Assembly: GCA_964472035.1 (NCBI GenBank) | Contig: CAYYIT010000001.1 | Coordinates: 62,001 to 126,000 of the forward strand | DNA length: 64,000 nucleotides | Direction of reading: 5' to 3' | Source: UBA3855 sp964472035 | GTDB lineage: Bacteria; Bacillota; Clostridia; Oscillospirales; Ruminococcaceae | In this document: in pieces, positions 50,722 to 59,476 of the stretch | Layout: each line of letters opens with the position of its first letter | How positions within the stretch are numbered: position 1 is the first letter of the stretch | The notes under the pieces: model-generated | Seen by the model: only the letters and a program-made list of their open reading frames with translations | Databases searched by the model: none | Told to the model about the DNA's origin: nothing | Position numbers and translations under genes: made by a program

Positions 50722-51162
50722 ATGAAAATCACACCGGAAATCTACGAGCAGATGCAGAAGCGCGTCATGCCGCATTCCAGAAGCTATGTCAATATCCCCA
50801 TGGCGTTCCTGATCGGCGGTCTGATCTGCACGATCGGACAGCTGCTGATGGAGGGCTTCTCCTCCCTCGGACTGGAACCGCCGGAGGCTTCCGCGTGGAC
50901 CTCCGTTTCGCTCATCCTGTGCAGTGCCGTCCTGACGGGCTTCGGCGTGTACGAACGCCTTGCCAAGCACGCCGGCGCCGGAACGCTGGTACCGATCACG
51001 GGCTTCGCCAATGCCATCTCCTCCTGCGCCATCGAGGCCAAATCGGAGGGCTTCATCCTCGGCGTCGGCGCGAAGGTCTTCACGATCGCAGGCCCCGTCA
51101 TTCTCTACGGCTGCACGGCATCGGTGGCATATGGCATCATTTATTATTTCTTCCTCCGCTGA
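50722..51162 (+). CDS. spoVAC: stage V sporulation protein AC-like
   Basis: This 146-residue membrane protein begins MKITPEIYEQMQKRVMPHSR. It has the SpoVAC/SpoVAE family core of four hydrophobic segments, with the characteristic loops ERLAKHAGAGTLVPITGFAN and SEGFILGVGAKVFTIAGPVI. In spore formers, SpoVA proteins form the channel that moves dipicolinic acid into the forespore. No other spoVA gene is adjacent, so this is either a solitary copy or a paralogue used outside sporulation. AAAGAGGTG precedes ATG 50722. It is followed on the same strand by a phosphatase gene. Confidence 0.85.
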   Translation: MKITPEIYEQMQKRVMPHSRSYVNIPMAFLIGGLICTIGQLLMEGFSSLGLEPPEASAWTSVSLILCSAVLTGFGVYERLAKHAGAGTLVPITGFANAISSCAIEAKSEGFILGVGAKVFTIAGPVILYGCTASVAYGIIYYFFLR

Positions 51163-51208
51163 GAGCGGAGGGGCGGAGCATCCGCTTCGCCGTACATAGG
51201 AGGACAGC

Positions 51209-51745
51209 ATGAAATTATATGTAACACGACACGGCCAGACAGAATGGAACGCCCTTGACAGGATCAGCGGCGTGACGGATATTTCCCTGACGGAGGAGGG
51301 CATCGCGCAGGCGCACGAAATGGCCCGACTCGCCAAGGAATACGGCGATATTCAGCGCATCATCGCCTCCCCGCTCAAGCGCGCGCAGATGACCGCACAG
51401 ATCGCCGCCGAGGCGCTGGGACTTCCGGTGCAGACGGATGACCGCCTGCGCGAATGGGACTACGGCTCCTTTGAAGGACAGAGCCGCTTCACACCGGGAT
51501 TTTCTGAAACGAAGGCAGAATTCGGCGTCCGGATGCCGGACGGCGGTGAGTCCGTCTTCCAGATCGTGCAGCGCACCTACAATCTGCTGGATGATGTCAG
51601 ACGCCTGTATCCCGACGAAAACGTCCTGCTCGTCTGCCATGGCGGCATCTGCCGCGTCATCGACGCCTACTTCCATGACATGACCGTCGACCGCTTCATG
51701 CATTTCTTTATGGGAAACTGCGAGCTGCGGGTGTATGAGTGGTGA
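51209..51745 (+). CDS. histidine phosphatase family protein
   Basis: This 178-residue enzyme belongs to the phosphoglycerate mutase-like branch. It has the catalytic RHG motif MKLYVTRHGQTEWN (His about 8), DISLTEEGIAQA, ASPLKRAQMTA and LLVCHGGICRV with the second His. The family transfers phosphate through a phosphohistidine and includes cobalamin and sugar phosphatases. AGGAGG lies before ATG 51209. It is close downstream of spoVAC and may share its transcript. Confidence 0.92.
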   Translation: MKLYVTRHGQTEWNALDRISGVTDISLTEEGIAQAHEMARLAKEYGDIQRIIASPLKRAQMTAQIAAEALGLPVQTDDRLREWDYGSFEGQSRFTPGFSETKAEFGVRMPDGGESVFQIVQRTYNLLDDVRRLYPDENVLLVCHGGICRVIDAYFHDMTVDRFMHFFMGNCELRVYEW

Positions 51746-51800
51746 TCCTGTCCCGAGGGTGTGCTGCACGGTATGAATGGTAATTCCGCACATTGCGGCA

Positions 51801-51829
51801 TTGACAAACCCCCGAAAACCCTGTATAAT
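51801..51829 (+). promoter_or_regulatory. consensus promoter of rex
   Basis: TTGACA (51801-51806) and TATAAT (51824-51829) are separated by 17 bp, and the start codon is 37 bp downstream. A Rex operator (TTGTGAA-type palindrome) is not evident within this stretch. Confidence 0.85.
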
Positions 51830-51866
51830 GATAAATAGATATCGAATCCATTACGGGGGTGATCAC

Positions 51867-52544
51867 ATGAGTCAGAAGACAAACGATGCCGCCTTTCGCG
51901 GCGTTTCCAAGCCGACCCTGCGCCGGCTGCCGTTCTACCTGAGCTATCTCAAGCGCAAGGCCGCAGAAGGCGTGGATACGATCTCCGCAACAGCGGTCGC
52001 GGCTGCACTGGGCCTGAACGAAGTGCAGGTGCGCAAGGATCTTTCCGCCGCCAGCCAGAAGGGCGGTCGTCCCAAAACCGGCTACCATGTCGGTACGCTC
52101 ATTGCAGATCTGGAGGAATTTCTCGGCTACCGCAGCACCAAGAGTGCAGTGCTGGTCGGCTGCGGACGTCTCGGCGGTGCGCTGCTGTCCTTTACGGGCT
52201 TCCAGCAATGCGGTATGCAGATCGTTGCGGCATTTGACAATGATCAGAACAAGATCGGCACCGACGTCTCAGGAAAACCGGTGTACCACATCCAGGATCT
52301 GCCGCATTTCTGCCAGTCGGAGGGCGTCCGCATCGGCATTATCACCACAAGTCCCGAGCATGCACAGTCCGTCTGCGACGCCATGATCGCGGGCGGCATT
52401 CTGGCGATCTGGAACTTCTCCACAGCGCATCTGAACACCCCGAAACATATTATTGTACATAACGAGGATCTTGCTGTTTCGCTTGCGATGATCTCCCATG
52501 CACTGGATGCATCGCTCCAGCAGGAGCCTGAAAGGACGAACTGA
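51867..52544 (+). CDS. rex: redox-sensing transcriptional repressor Rex
   Basis: This is a 225-residue protein. The N-terminal winged helix (VSKPTLRRLPFYLSYL, ALGLNEVQVRKDLSAAS) is followed by a Rossmann fold with AVLVGCGRLGGALLSF and FDNDQNKIGTDVSG. It binds NADH and NAD+ and leaves DNA when the NADH/NAD+ ratio rises, derepressing fermentation genes. It is slightly long at the C-terminus. The next gene starts 1 bp after its stop codon and is therefore co-transcribed. Confidence 0.97.
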   Translation: MSQKTNDAAFRGVSKPTLRRLPFYLSYLKRKAAEGVDTISATAVAAALGLNEVQVRKDLSAASQKGGRPKTGYHVGTLIADLEEFLGYRSTKSAVLVGCGRLGGALLSFTGFQQCGMQIVAAFDNDQNKIGTDVSGKPVYHIQDLPHFCQSEGVRIGIITTSPEHAQSVCDAMIAGGILAIWNFSTAHLNTPKHIIVHNEDLAVSLAMISHALDASLQQEPERTN

Positions 52545-52545
52545 T

Positions 52546-54048
52546 ATGCTGACATTTGCACCGATTTTCACAGACCACATGGTTCTGCAGCGTGAAAAGC
52601 CCATCCGCCTCTTCGGCAGCGGCACCGAAGGTGCCATCGTCACTGCCGCACTCATGGGCGTATCCGCAAGTGCCCCCGTACAGAACGGGCGCTGGGATAT
52701 CACGCTCCCGCCCCTGCCCGCCGGCGGTCCGCTGCAGCTGACCGTTTCCGATGGCACGGACAGCATCACGCTGGAGGATGTCATGCTGGGTGAAGTCTGG
52801 CTCTGCGGCGGTCAGTCCAACATGGAGCTTGCACTGAAGGATGCAAAGGATCCGCAGCCGGCACTTGACAGCTGCGCCAAATCCAACGTCCGCCTCTATC
52901 ATGTCTGCAAGCGCGGCTTCATGGATGAATGGTTTTTCAAGGAGGAGGCTGCCTCCTGCTGGCAGCTGGCCTCTCCGGAGGCCTGCCCGCACTGGACGGC
53001 TGTCGGTTATTTCTTCGCGCAGCAGCTTGCCGAGAAACTCGGCGTCACGGTCGGTCTTGTCAACTGCAACTACGGCGGCACCTCCGCAAGCGCATGGATG
53101 AGCGAAGAGATGCTCGCCTCCACCGAGAACGGCAGGTGCTACCTTGAGGATTACCGCAAGGGCACGGAGGGCCTGACGGACGAAGAAGCCAACCGCGCCT
53201 ACGACGAATACCTTGATTACCACTGCAAGTGGAATGAGCGCATGGGTGCCTACTACGCGGAGCATCCGCATGCAAAATGGGCGGATGTCCTTGCAAACTG
53301 TGGTGAGAACCGCTACCCCGGTCCCCATGCCCCCAAGAATCCGCTGCGTCCGCACGGTCTGTACGACACCATGATCTCCCGGATCATCCCCTATACCCTC
53401 AGGGGCGTCCTCTATTATCAGGGCGAATCCGATGATCACAGACCGGAGGGCTATGCCTCCCTGCTGCAGTGCCTGATCGCACAGTGGCGCAGGGATTTCC
53501 GCGACGATGCGCTCCCCTTCCTGCTCGTGCAGCTGCCCATGTTCATCAATGAGGATGACCCCGACAGGAAGCACTGGTGCAAGATCCGCGAAGCACAGGC
53601 AAGCGTTTACCGCACCGTGCGCAATACCGGACTTGCTGTCATTGCGGACTGCGGCGAATGGAACAACATCCATCCCACCGAAAAGCGCGAGCCGGCACGG
53701 AGACTCTACCTGCAGGCGCTGCACCATGTCTACAGGCTGCAGGAGGAGAACACCTGCGCACCGATGTACCGCTATTGTCTTGCAGAGCAGGCCGGACTGC
53801 GGCTGTTCTTCGAACATGCCGAATGCGGTCTGGAGCTACGCCAGCCGGGCGGCTTCGAGGTCTGCGGCACGGACGGCGTATGGCATCCGGCAGCGGCAAG
53901 TGTCAATCTTGATGAGATCATCGTGCGCAGCGAGGCAGTCCGCCATCCCATCGCTGCACGCTATGCATGGTACAATTACGGAGATGTGACCGTTTATGCA
54001 AAGAACGGATTGCCGCTGGCACCGTTCCGCACGATGGCGATTGACTAA
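52546..54048 (+). CDS. sialate O-acetylesterase-like SGNH hydrolase
   Basis: The 500-residue protein has the SASA family block LGEVWLCGGQSNMELAL (nucleophile Ser in GQSN, about 90), VGLVNCNYGGTSASAWMS, and the later catalytic region YYQGESDDHRPEGYASLL. The N- and C-terminal parts are beta-rich and probably bind glycan. There is no signal peptide: it begins MLTFAPIFTDHMVLQREKPI directly, so it may act in the cytosol on imported acetylated sugars. Activity on sialic acid or on acetylated plant polysaccharide is possible. It forms an operon with rex. Confidence 0.88.
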   Translation: MLTFAPIFTDHMVLQREKPIRLFGSGTEGAIVTAALMGVSASAPVQNGRWDITLPPLPAGGPLQLTVSDGTDSITLEDVMLGEVWLCGGQSNMELALKDAKDPQPALDSCAKSNVRLYHVCKRGFMDEWFFKEEAASCWQLASPEACPHWTAVGYFFAQQLAEKLGVTVGLVNCNYGGTSASAWMSEEMLASTENGRCYLEDYRKGTEGLTDEEANRAYDEYLDYHCKWNERMGAYYAEHPHAKWADVLANCGENRYPGPHAPKNPLRPHGLYDTMISRIIPYTLRGVLYYQGESDDHRPEGYASLLQCLIAQWRRDFRDDALPFLLVQLPMFINEDDPDRKHWCKIREAQASVYRTVRNTGLAVIADCGEWNNIHPTEKREPARRLYLQALHHVYRLQEENTCAPMYRYCLAEQAGLRLFFEHAECGLELRQPGGFEVCGTDGVWHPAAASVNLDEIIVRSEAVRHPIAARYAWYNYGDVTVYAKNGLPLAPFRTMAID

Positions 54049-54059
54049 ACAGCAAAAAG

Positions 54060-54085
54060 GGTTCCCCGTCGATCGGCGGGGAACC
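54060..54085 (-). terminator. terminator of the phosphopantetheinyl transferase gene
   Basis: GGTTCCCCG (54060-54068) pairs perfectly with CGGGGAACC (54077-54085). On the minus strand it is followed by CTTTTTGC. It lies 5 bp after the stop of the gene at 54091 and may also stop the convergent esterase transcript. Confidence 0.85.
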
Positions 54086-54090
54086 ATTCG

Positions 54091-54690
54091 TCATATTCTA
54101 TCATAGATCACCGGCTGCTCCGGCAGCGGCTTCATCACGCAGACGCTGAGGATATGTCCGGGAAGCAATAGCTGTGCAAAAGCTGCCTCCGGCTTTGAGG
54201 AGAGGATGCGGTCTCCGGAAAAGGAGAAACTCACCTCTCTGAGGGGATAGGAGATCCCGATCCCGATCGCCTTGACATAGGCTTCCTTCAGTGTCCACAG
54301 CCTTGTAAACAGAAGATCCGGTTCTTCCGCAGCAGCAAGCATCGCCTGCTCCTCCGGAGAACAAACTCGCTTTGCGGTGCGCTCACGGTACCGGCGGATG
54401 GATTCCGCATCCACGCCGCAGGGGACCTCTGAAAAAAGGCACGCCGCCAGCCCCTCACAGTGGCTCAGGTTGAATTCGACCTGCGGATACTGCGCAAGGA
54501 CGGGCTTTCCATTGCCGACATAGCAAAGCGTCGGCGCATCCGCCGGAATCATAAGCGCCCTGTCGGCACCGTAGAGCGGAAGGCTCTGCCGCAGCAGCGC
54601 ATGGGCAGCCTCGTGCTGCTCCCGTCCCTTCCCTTCTGCACCGCAGCAGAACAGCATACCGAATGCTTCGGGCAGCGGAAGGCGTCTCAT
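54091..54690 (-). CDS. 4'-phosphopantetheinyl transferase, Sfp-type
   Basis: The 199-residue protein carries the two Sfp signature regions: CGVDAESIRRY (metal and CoA site, about 91-101) and FTRLWTLKEAYVKAIGIGI (about 127-145). It activates acyl, peptidyl or aryl carrier proteins by transferring phosphopantetheine from CoA to a serine. No NRPS or PKS gene lies near it in this window. The start overlaps the stop of the DtxR-type regulator gene by 4 bp (ATGA), so the two are co-translated, an unusual pairing. Confidence 0.93.
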   Translation of the reverse strand: MRRLPLPEAFGMLFCCGAEGKGREQHEAAHALLRQSLPLYGADRALMIPADAPTLCYVGNGKPVLAQYPQVEFNLSHCEGLAACLFSEVPCGVDAESIRRYRERTAKRVCSPEEQAMLAAAEEPDLLFTRLWTLKEAYVKAIGIGISYPLREVSFSFSGDRILSSKPEAAFAQLLLPGHILSVCVMKPLPEQPVIYDRI

Positions 54691-55073
54691 TCGTTTGTCA
54701 GGTAGCCCTGCTCCTGCATATAGGCGCGCAGGCGCAGATAGGTCTCTTCACTGATGACATGCTCGATCTTGCAGGCATCCTTCTCGGCGGTGACTTCATT
54801 CACACCAAGGCATCGGCTGAAGAACGCCATGATCAGCGTGTGGCGTTCGTAGACCTCCATCGCCTTGCGGCTGCCGGCCTTGGTGAGCCGGATGCTGCCG
54901 TCCTCGGCAACGGCGATCAGTCCCTCCTCGCGAAGGATCCGCATGGCGCGGCTGACGCTGGCCTTGGTATAACCAAGCTCATTGGCAACATCAACAGCAC
55001 GGACAAAGGGATTCTTTTGGGTCAGAAGATATATGGTCTCGAGGTAATCCTCGCCGGATTCATGTAATGGCAT
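54687..55073 (-). CDS. DtxR/MntR-family metal-dependent regulator
   Basis: The 128-residue protein begins MPLHESGEDYLETIYLLTQK, the typical DtxR/MntR start with metal ligands in the first helix. It has a winged helix (AVDVANELGYTKASVSRAMR, LTKAGSRKAMEVYERH) and the metal/dimerisation part DACKIEHVISEET. It would repress its targets when iron or manganese is bound. It is transcribed divergently from the NatA-like ABC genes across a 112-bp gap and is co-translated with the Sfp-type gene. Confidence 0.94.
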   Translation of the reverse strand: MPLHESGEDYLETIYLLTQKNPFVRAVDVANELGYTKASVSRAMRILREEGLIAVAEDGSIRLTKAGSRKAMEVYERHTLIMAFFSRCLGVNEVTAEKDACKIEHVISEETYLRLRAYMQEQGYLTNE

Positions 55074-55185
55074 GGGGCGCTCCTTTCCGCAGCGGTCTGC
55101 GAGATTTCATCACTATTTTCTATTCTACCATATTCCCACAGAAAAATCAACCGTTTTCCCAAAAATTCACAAAGGAGGCAATCAT

Positions 55186-55917
55186 ATGGCAACAGCACTC
55201 TCCATGCAGCACATCTCCAAAAGCTACGGCAAAAAGCTTGCAGTCAACGATGTATCCCTGACCATTGAGGAGGGAGAAATTTTCGGCCTGATCGGCATGA
55301 ACGGCGCCGGCAAGACCACCATCCTCCGCATGCTTGCGACGCTCCTGCAGCCCGACAAGGGCGATGCCCTCATCGCAGGGCACAGCATCATCAAGGAGCC
55401 GGATGCGGTACGCGCCTGCATCAGCTACCTGCCGGACGAGGCAGGTGCCTACAAGAGCATGACGGGCAGAAAATACCTGCAATTCATCGCAGGGCTCTAC
55501 TTCAAGGAAGAAAAAGCGCAGGAGGAATGCGTCCAGCTCGGCGAGGAGATCTGCGGACTGGGCGATGCCCTCAAACAGAAGATCAACACCTACAGCCGCG
55601 GCATGACGCGAAAGCTCGTACTTGCGCGGACGGTTATGACGAAGCCGCGGCTTGCGATCCTTGACGAGCCGACAAGCGGTCTGGATGTTCTCAACTCTCT
55701 GGATATCCGCAAGACCATCAAGCGCTGCGCCAAGGAATACGGCACGGCGTTCCTGCTCTCCTCCCACCACATGCAGGAGGTCTCCACAACGGCCGATCGC
55801 TGCGCGATCATGAAGGATGGCATTTTCCTCGCGGAGGGTACTCCGCAGGGGCTGCTGGAGCAGTACCATGCAGCAACGCTGGAAGAAGCATTTGAAAGGG
55901 CGGTGAAGGGCGAATGA
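55186..55917 (+). CDS. ABC transporter ATP-binding protein (NatA-like)
   Basis: This 243-residue ATPase has Walker A GMNGAGKTT, the signature YSRGMTRKLVLA, Walker B LAILDEPTSGLD and the H-loop LLSSHH. Homology is to export systems for sodium, antibiotics or peptides. AAAGGAGG lies before ATG 55186. An overlapping stop/start (ATGA) links it with the permease gene downstream. Its divergence from the DtxR-type gene leaves open that the regulator controls it. Confidence 0.93.
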   Translation: MATALSMQHISKSYGKKLAVNDVSLTIEEGEIFGLIGMNGAGKTTILRMLATLLQPDKGDALIAGHSIIKEPDAVRACISYLPDEAGAYKSMTGRKYLQFIAGLYFKEEKAQEECVQLGEEICGLGDALKQKINTYSRGMTRKLVLARTVMTKPRLAILDEPTSGLDVLNSLDIRKTIKRCAKEYGTAFLLSSHHMQEVSTTADRCAIMKDGIFLAEGTPQGLLEQYHAATLEEAFERAVKGE

Positions 55918-57212
55918 TGCATTTACTGAAAAAAGAACTCTCCGAGCTGATCAACAAGCAGATGCTCATCGGTCTCGCGGCAACCTTCCTCATTATTGTG
56001 ATGCTGGGATTCGTCATGACGAGCACCATGACGGAGAGCATGGGCGAAAGCGGAACCGTTTCCGTCATTGATCTCGACAACACGGATTTCACCGGAGAGA
56101 TCACTGCCCTGCTCGAAGAAACGGGCTACACCGTGCGCATCGAAACACCGGATGCCGGAACAGAGGACTTCACGCAGCTCATGGAAACAAACGGCTGGAA
56201 GAACGCCGCCGTCATCACCAAAGGCTTCACCGATGCCGTGCTGGAACAGAAGACCGCCGGCGAGATCGGCAGCGTGAGCGTTCTGCAGTCCACCTCAGCG
56301 ATGACAACGCTTTCCATGGAGGATGACAGTGCGACCCTCGTGACATGGGCTGTCAAGCAGCTGCTGAGCAAACAGCATCTGGGCGAGCAGATGGAATTCC
56401 TCGCGGATCCCGTGATCACGACTCCCTACACGATCGCCAACGGCAGTCAGGCGCAGATCAGCTCCGGCCTGCTGCTCGCCTCCCTCACGCTCTTTGACCA
56501 GCTGATGCCGCTGGTGCTCTTCCTGCTGGTGGTGCTGACCTCGCAGACGATCATTACCGCGATCGCCGCCGAAAAGACCGACAAGACGCTGGAGACCCTG
56601 CTCTCCTCCCCGATCCCGAGAACCTCCGTCATCGGTGCGAAAATGCTTGCAGCACTGCTGGTTGCTGTGCTCTATGCCGTTGTCTACGGTGCCGGAATGT
56701 TCATCACCATGCTCATTACCGTCAGCACGACCGCCGGCGATACGGACATGTCAGGCTCCCTCACAAGCATGGTGCAGGTCAATGCCGCGCTCTATGAGCT
56801 GGGACTGCAGATCCCGCTCTGGGGCTGGGTTCTGGTGATCGTGCAGCTCCTGCTGACGATCTTCATTGCGCTGATGGCGTCCATGATCCTCGGCGCGCTG
56901 GTACAGGATGCGAAGGGTTCCCAGACGGCGAGTCTGCCGATCCTGATCTGCGCAATGTTCCCCTACATCATCTCGATGGTATCGGATATCCGCCTCATGG
57001 AGGGGCCCGCACAGATCCTGCTGTATCTCCTCCCCTTCACGCATACCTTCATTGCAACGGGCTGTCTGCGGTTCCACCAGACGGGGCTGTTCTTCGGAGG
57101 GCTTGTCTATCAGGCATTGTTCCTCGCTGCGATCACCGTGCTGGCTGTGAAGCTGTACCGCTCGGATATCCTCTTCATCCACGGCGGCGCAAGGAAGAAG
57201 AAGCTGATGTAA
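55914..57212 (+). CDS. ABC transporter permease (NatB-like)
   Basis: The 432-residue protein has one N-terminal membrane segment (LIGLAATFLIIVMLGFVM), then a periplasm-facing region of about 170 residues. A C-terminal bundle of about five segments follows (QLMPLVLFLLVVLTSQTIIT, MLAALLVAVLYAVVYGAGMF). This is the ABC-2 type 3/NatB layout, with the TLETLLSSPIPRTSVIGAKM coupling loop. It is the transmembrane partner of the ATPase at 55186. Confidence 0.92.
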   Translation: MMHLLKKELSELINKQMLIGLAATFLIIVMLGFVMTSTMTESMGESGTVSVIDLDNTDFTGEITALLEETGYTVRIETPDAGTEDFTQLMETNGWKNAAVITKGFTDAVLEQKTAGEIGSVSVLQSTSAMTTLSMEDDSATLVTWAVKQLLSKQHLGEQMEFLADPVITTPYTIANGSQAQISSGLLLASLTLFDQLMPLVLFLLVVLTSQTIITAIAAEKTDKTLETLLSSPIPRTSVIGAKMLAALLVAVLYAVVYGAGMFITMLITVSTTAGDTDMSGSLTSMVQVNAALYELGLQIPLWGWVLVIVQLLLTIFIALMASMILGALVQDAKGSQTASLPILICAMFPYIISMVSDIRLMEGPAQILLYLLPFTHTFIATGCLRFHQTGLFFGGLVYQALFLAAITVLAVKLYRSDILFIHGGARKKKLM

Positions 57213-57577
57213 TATCACGATTGAATGAAAAGCACTCCGATTTCTTCCCCCTCCCTTCAGGGAGGGGCTAGTGGCACCCGAAGGGCGTGCGTTAGCTGTG
57301 GGCAGTTTTTGAGAACACCCCCTTTTGAAAAATAAACCCCCGGAAGTCAACTTCCGGGGGTGTCCCCAAAATGTGGCTTTGCTTTATTTTGTTTCCCCTC
57401 TTGCAAAGTGCTTTTCAGCTATTTATTGGGGGTTATAGGGGGCAAAGCCCCCTATATGCGCCGAAGGCGCAACTCTTAACTCAAAAGTAGTCCAGCCGTG
57501 CGCCGACAGGCGCGCTGGCTGGACGGTACTTTATCAACAGACGAAAACCCCCGGAAGTCAACTTCCGGGGGTTCTTG
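57213..57577. repeat. non-coding stretch packed with hairpins, including a duplicated 24-bp element
   Basis: No gene is present in these 365 bases. The palindrome CCCCCGGAAG-TCAA-CTTCCGGGGG occurs twice without change (57337-57360 and 57548-57571). On the minus strand each copy is followed by T-rich sequence, so both act as minus-strand terminators for the DUF4340 operon. Other hairpins are CCTCCCTTCAGGGAGG (57249-57264), GGGGGC-AAA-GCCCCC (about 57437-57451), TGCGCC-GAA-GGCGCA and GTCCAGCC...GGCTGGAC (57489-57522). The block resembles dispersed intergenic repeats of this bacterial group. Confidence 0.75.
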
Positions 57578-57862
57578 TTATGCCTTCTTGTTGGCACGCT
57601 GGAGCCATGCTACAGCCACATCGAGTGCCTCGTAGAGGCTGTCGCGCTCGGAGCTCTTCACGATCGCTTCAATGGGGTTGAGCTTCTCGTCCGTGGACAT
57701 CTGATACAGACGGATCTTCTGGGAAACGGCAATGCCGTCCATCTCTGTCTGCTTTTCTACCTGCATCATCACAACGAAATCGTCGCTCATGTAGCCATAG
57801 TAGATGTCATTGCCCTTGCGTACCAAGGGGTAGCCCTTGTATGTCATAAACTGATTTTCCAT
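57578..57862 (-). CDS. small conserved hypothetical protein
   Basis: The 94-residue protein starts MENQFMTYKGYPLVRKGNDI. It continues with IYYGYMSDDFVVMMQVEKQT and ends VAWLQRANKKA. It is a small soluble alpha/beta domain without cysteines. The ATG at 57862 has AGAAAGGGG upstream. The longer frame to 57880 includes that site and is rejected. It is the last gene of the ABC/DUF4340 operon and is followed by a strong terminator. The function is unknown. Confidence 0.75.
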   Translation of the reverse strand: MENQFMTYKGYPLVRKGNDIYYGYMSDDFVVMMQVEKQTEMDGIAVSQKIRLYQMSTDEKLNPIEAIVKSSERDSLYEALDVAVAWLQRANKKA

Positions 57863-57895
57863 AGTAGCCCCTTTCTGCATTGCTGCATTGCGGCA

Positions 57896-59476
57896 TTACT
57901 GCCATGTTGTTGTAAATTCTTCACTCAGATTGTCGAAAATATCAATGTTGTGTTCAAGTGCATCCAGGCAGGAGGTGCGGATCTTGTATGTGGGGTTGCC
58001 ATCGACCGCTACCATCATCGTCAGATCGGTGAGTGCATAGAAGGATACGGTATAGTCCTCCGTGCCGTCCTTTGTCACGACATGAACGGAGGCATCCGGA
58101 TCGCCAGCCGGCAGTGCTTCCTCAAAGCAAAGCTCCTCACCATAAATGGAGAGCAGGAACTTGTAGAACAGACGGAAGCGTTCCTGGTCGCAGACCACGC
58201 CGTCCTTCTTTGCCACATAGTCATCCTTGCTTCCGGTGCCGTTGCCCTCAAAGCTGACAGTCTTGTCACCGACGGTCACATCGAGTGTGACCAGATCCCA
58301 TACATAGCTTGCGATAATATTCTGGGAAGTGATGTTCTCCGGCTTCATGGTTGCCCAGACAGCGGATTCCTGGGATACAGCATAGAGGACATCCTTGCCC
58401 TCAAAGTATGCATAATAACACAGCTCCTCCATGTCCTCGGGGGTAAAGGTATTGCCGAAATACAGCACATAGGTATTGCCGTCATCGCACTCCATGGTCA
58501 CAGTACAGAACGGATCCGTGATGCCTGCTTCCGCAAGTGTATCCTCACCGGGATGTACCGCAACGACATCCAGTGCGTTCAGACCGAACATGCCATTTGT
58601 GACCTCTACGGACTTATCCACGCTCAGGTAGGAGAATACCGGCTCGTACATGATGTGCGTTGCGGCAGTACCGCCGTTGTCATCGTCCTCGTTCTCATCA
58701 TAGCTGTATTTCAGGAGCAGCTCGTAATCCCAGTCAGTGCGCTGCACATGCAGGGAATTGACGATGGGATATTCCTCCTCCGCCGGCTCCTCCAGGATCG
58801 TCGAGGAAACAAAGTGAGTGTGATTCTCCAGATAGTTGGAGACGAGGGAGCTCTTGACGAGGTAGACATCATCGCCTGCGGCAAGGTAGGTCTTTGTGGT
58901 ATCAATGGCATAGACCTCACCGACAGCCGCCTCGAACACAGTACCATCCTCGTAGGTGATCTTCACATTTGCTCTGGGGTTGTCAAGGCTGTAGCGGCTC
59001 AGATCCGCACAGTTCTCCTCCACCAGCGTACCGTTCAGGGCACTCAGGTTATTGGTCAGCGTGGAGAGCATATTCTGATTCAGCGGAATGTCCTCATAGC
59101 CCTCGATCGTAAAGAGCGCGGTTTCGGATTCCTCATCAGTACCGGACTGGTAGATCCGCAGCGCCTCGCCGTTGCTGATCTCCACGGAGCTTACCATATC
59201 GCCTGTGGAGGCGTTGATGACAGCTTCCGCTGCCTGTGTCGGCTCCGTGGTATCCGTATCGCCATTGTCGCCGCCGCGGTTCACGAGCAGGAATGCGGTC
59301 AGACCGCCGCCCAGCAGCACGAGTGCGGAGACGCCGGCGATCAGGCCCTTGACATTTCTGGACATGCCGCCGGTCTTGGCTTCTTCCACCGGCGCAGTAC
59401 GCTCCGCAAAGAAGGTATCGAGACCTGCCTGCTCGTCGTCCTGCACCGGAATGTTCTGCTTTTCTTCTGTGCTCAT
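57896..59476 (-). CDS. DUF4340 domain-containing membrane-anchored protein
   Basis: The 526-residue protein begins with an acidic cytosolic tail (MSTEEKQNIPVQDDEQ). It has one membrane segment (NVKGLIAGVSALVLLGGGLTAFLLV, about 41-66) and an extracytoplasmic part with repeated DUF4340-type beta units (LNQNMLSTLTNNLSALNGTL, YSLDNPRANVKITYEDGTVF). In other bacteria DUF4340 proteins accompany Gld-type ABC systems, and the same holds here: its start overlaps the stop of the GldG-like gene by 4 bp. Its role is probably as an accessory or scaffold for the transporter. Confidence 0.88.
   Translation of the reverse strand: MSTEEKQNIPVQDDEQAGLDTFFAERTAPVEEAKTGGMSRNVKGLIAGVSALVLLGGGLTAFLLVNRGGDNGDTDTTEPTQAAEAVINASTGDMVSSVEISNGEALRIYQSGTDEESETALFTIEGYEDIPLNQNMLSTLTNNLSALNGTLVEENCADLSRYSLDNPRANVKITYEDGTVFEAAVGEVYAIDTTKTYLAAGDDVYLVKSSLVSNYLENHTHFVSSTILEEPAEEEYPIVNSLHVQRTDWDYELLLKYSYDENEDDDNGGTAATHIMYEPVFSYLSVDKSVEVTNGMFGLNALDVVAVHPGEDTLAEAGITDPFCTVTMECDDGNTYVLYFGNTFTPEDMEELCYYAYFEGKDVLYAVSQESAVWATMKPENITSQNIIASYVWDLVTLDVTVGDKTVSFEGNGTGSKDDYVAKKDGVVCDQERFRLFYKFLLSIYGEELCFEEALPAGDPDASVHVVTKDGTEDYTVSFYALTDLTMMVAVDGNPTYKIRTSCLDALEHNIDIFDNLSEEFTTTWQ

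Noticed and set aside
57337..57571. The two identical palindromes as a minimal CRISPR array
   Set aside because: Only two copies, separated by 187 bp that hold other hairpins, and no cas gene nearby; they behave as terminators.
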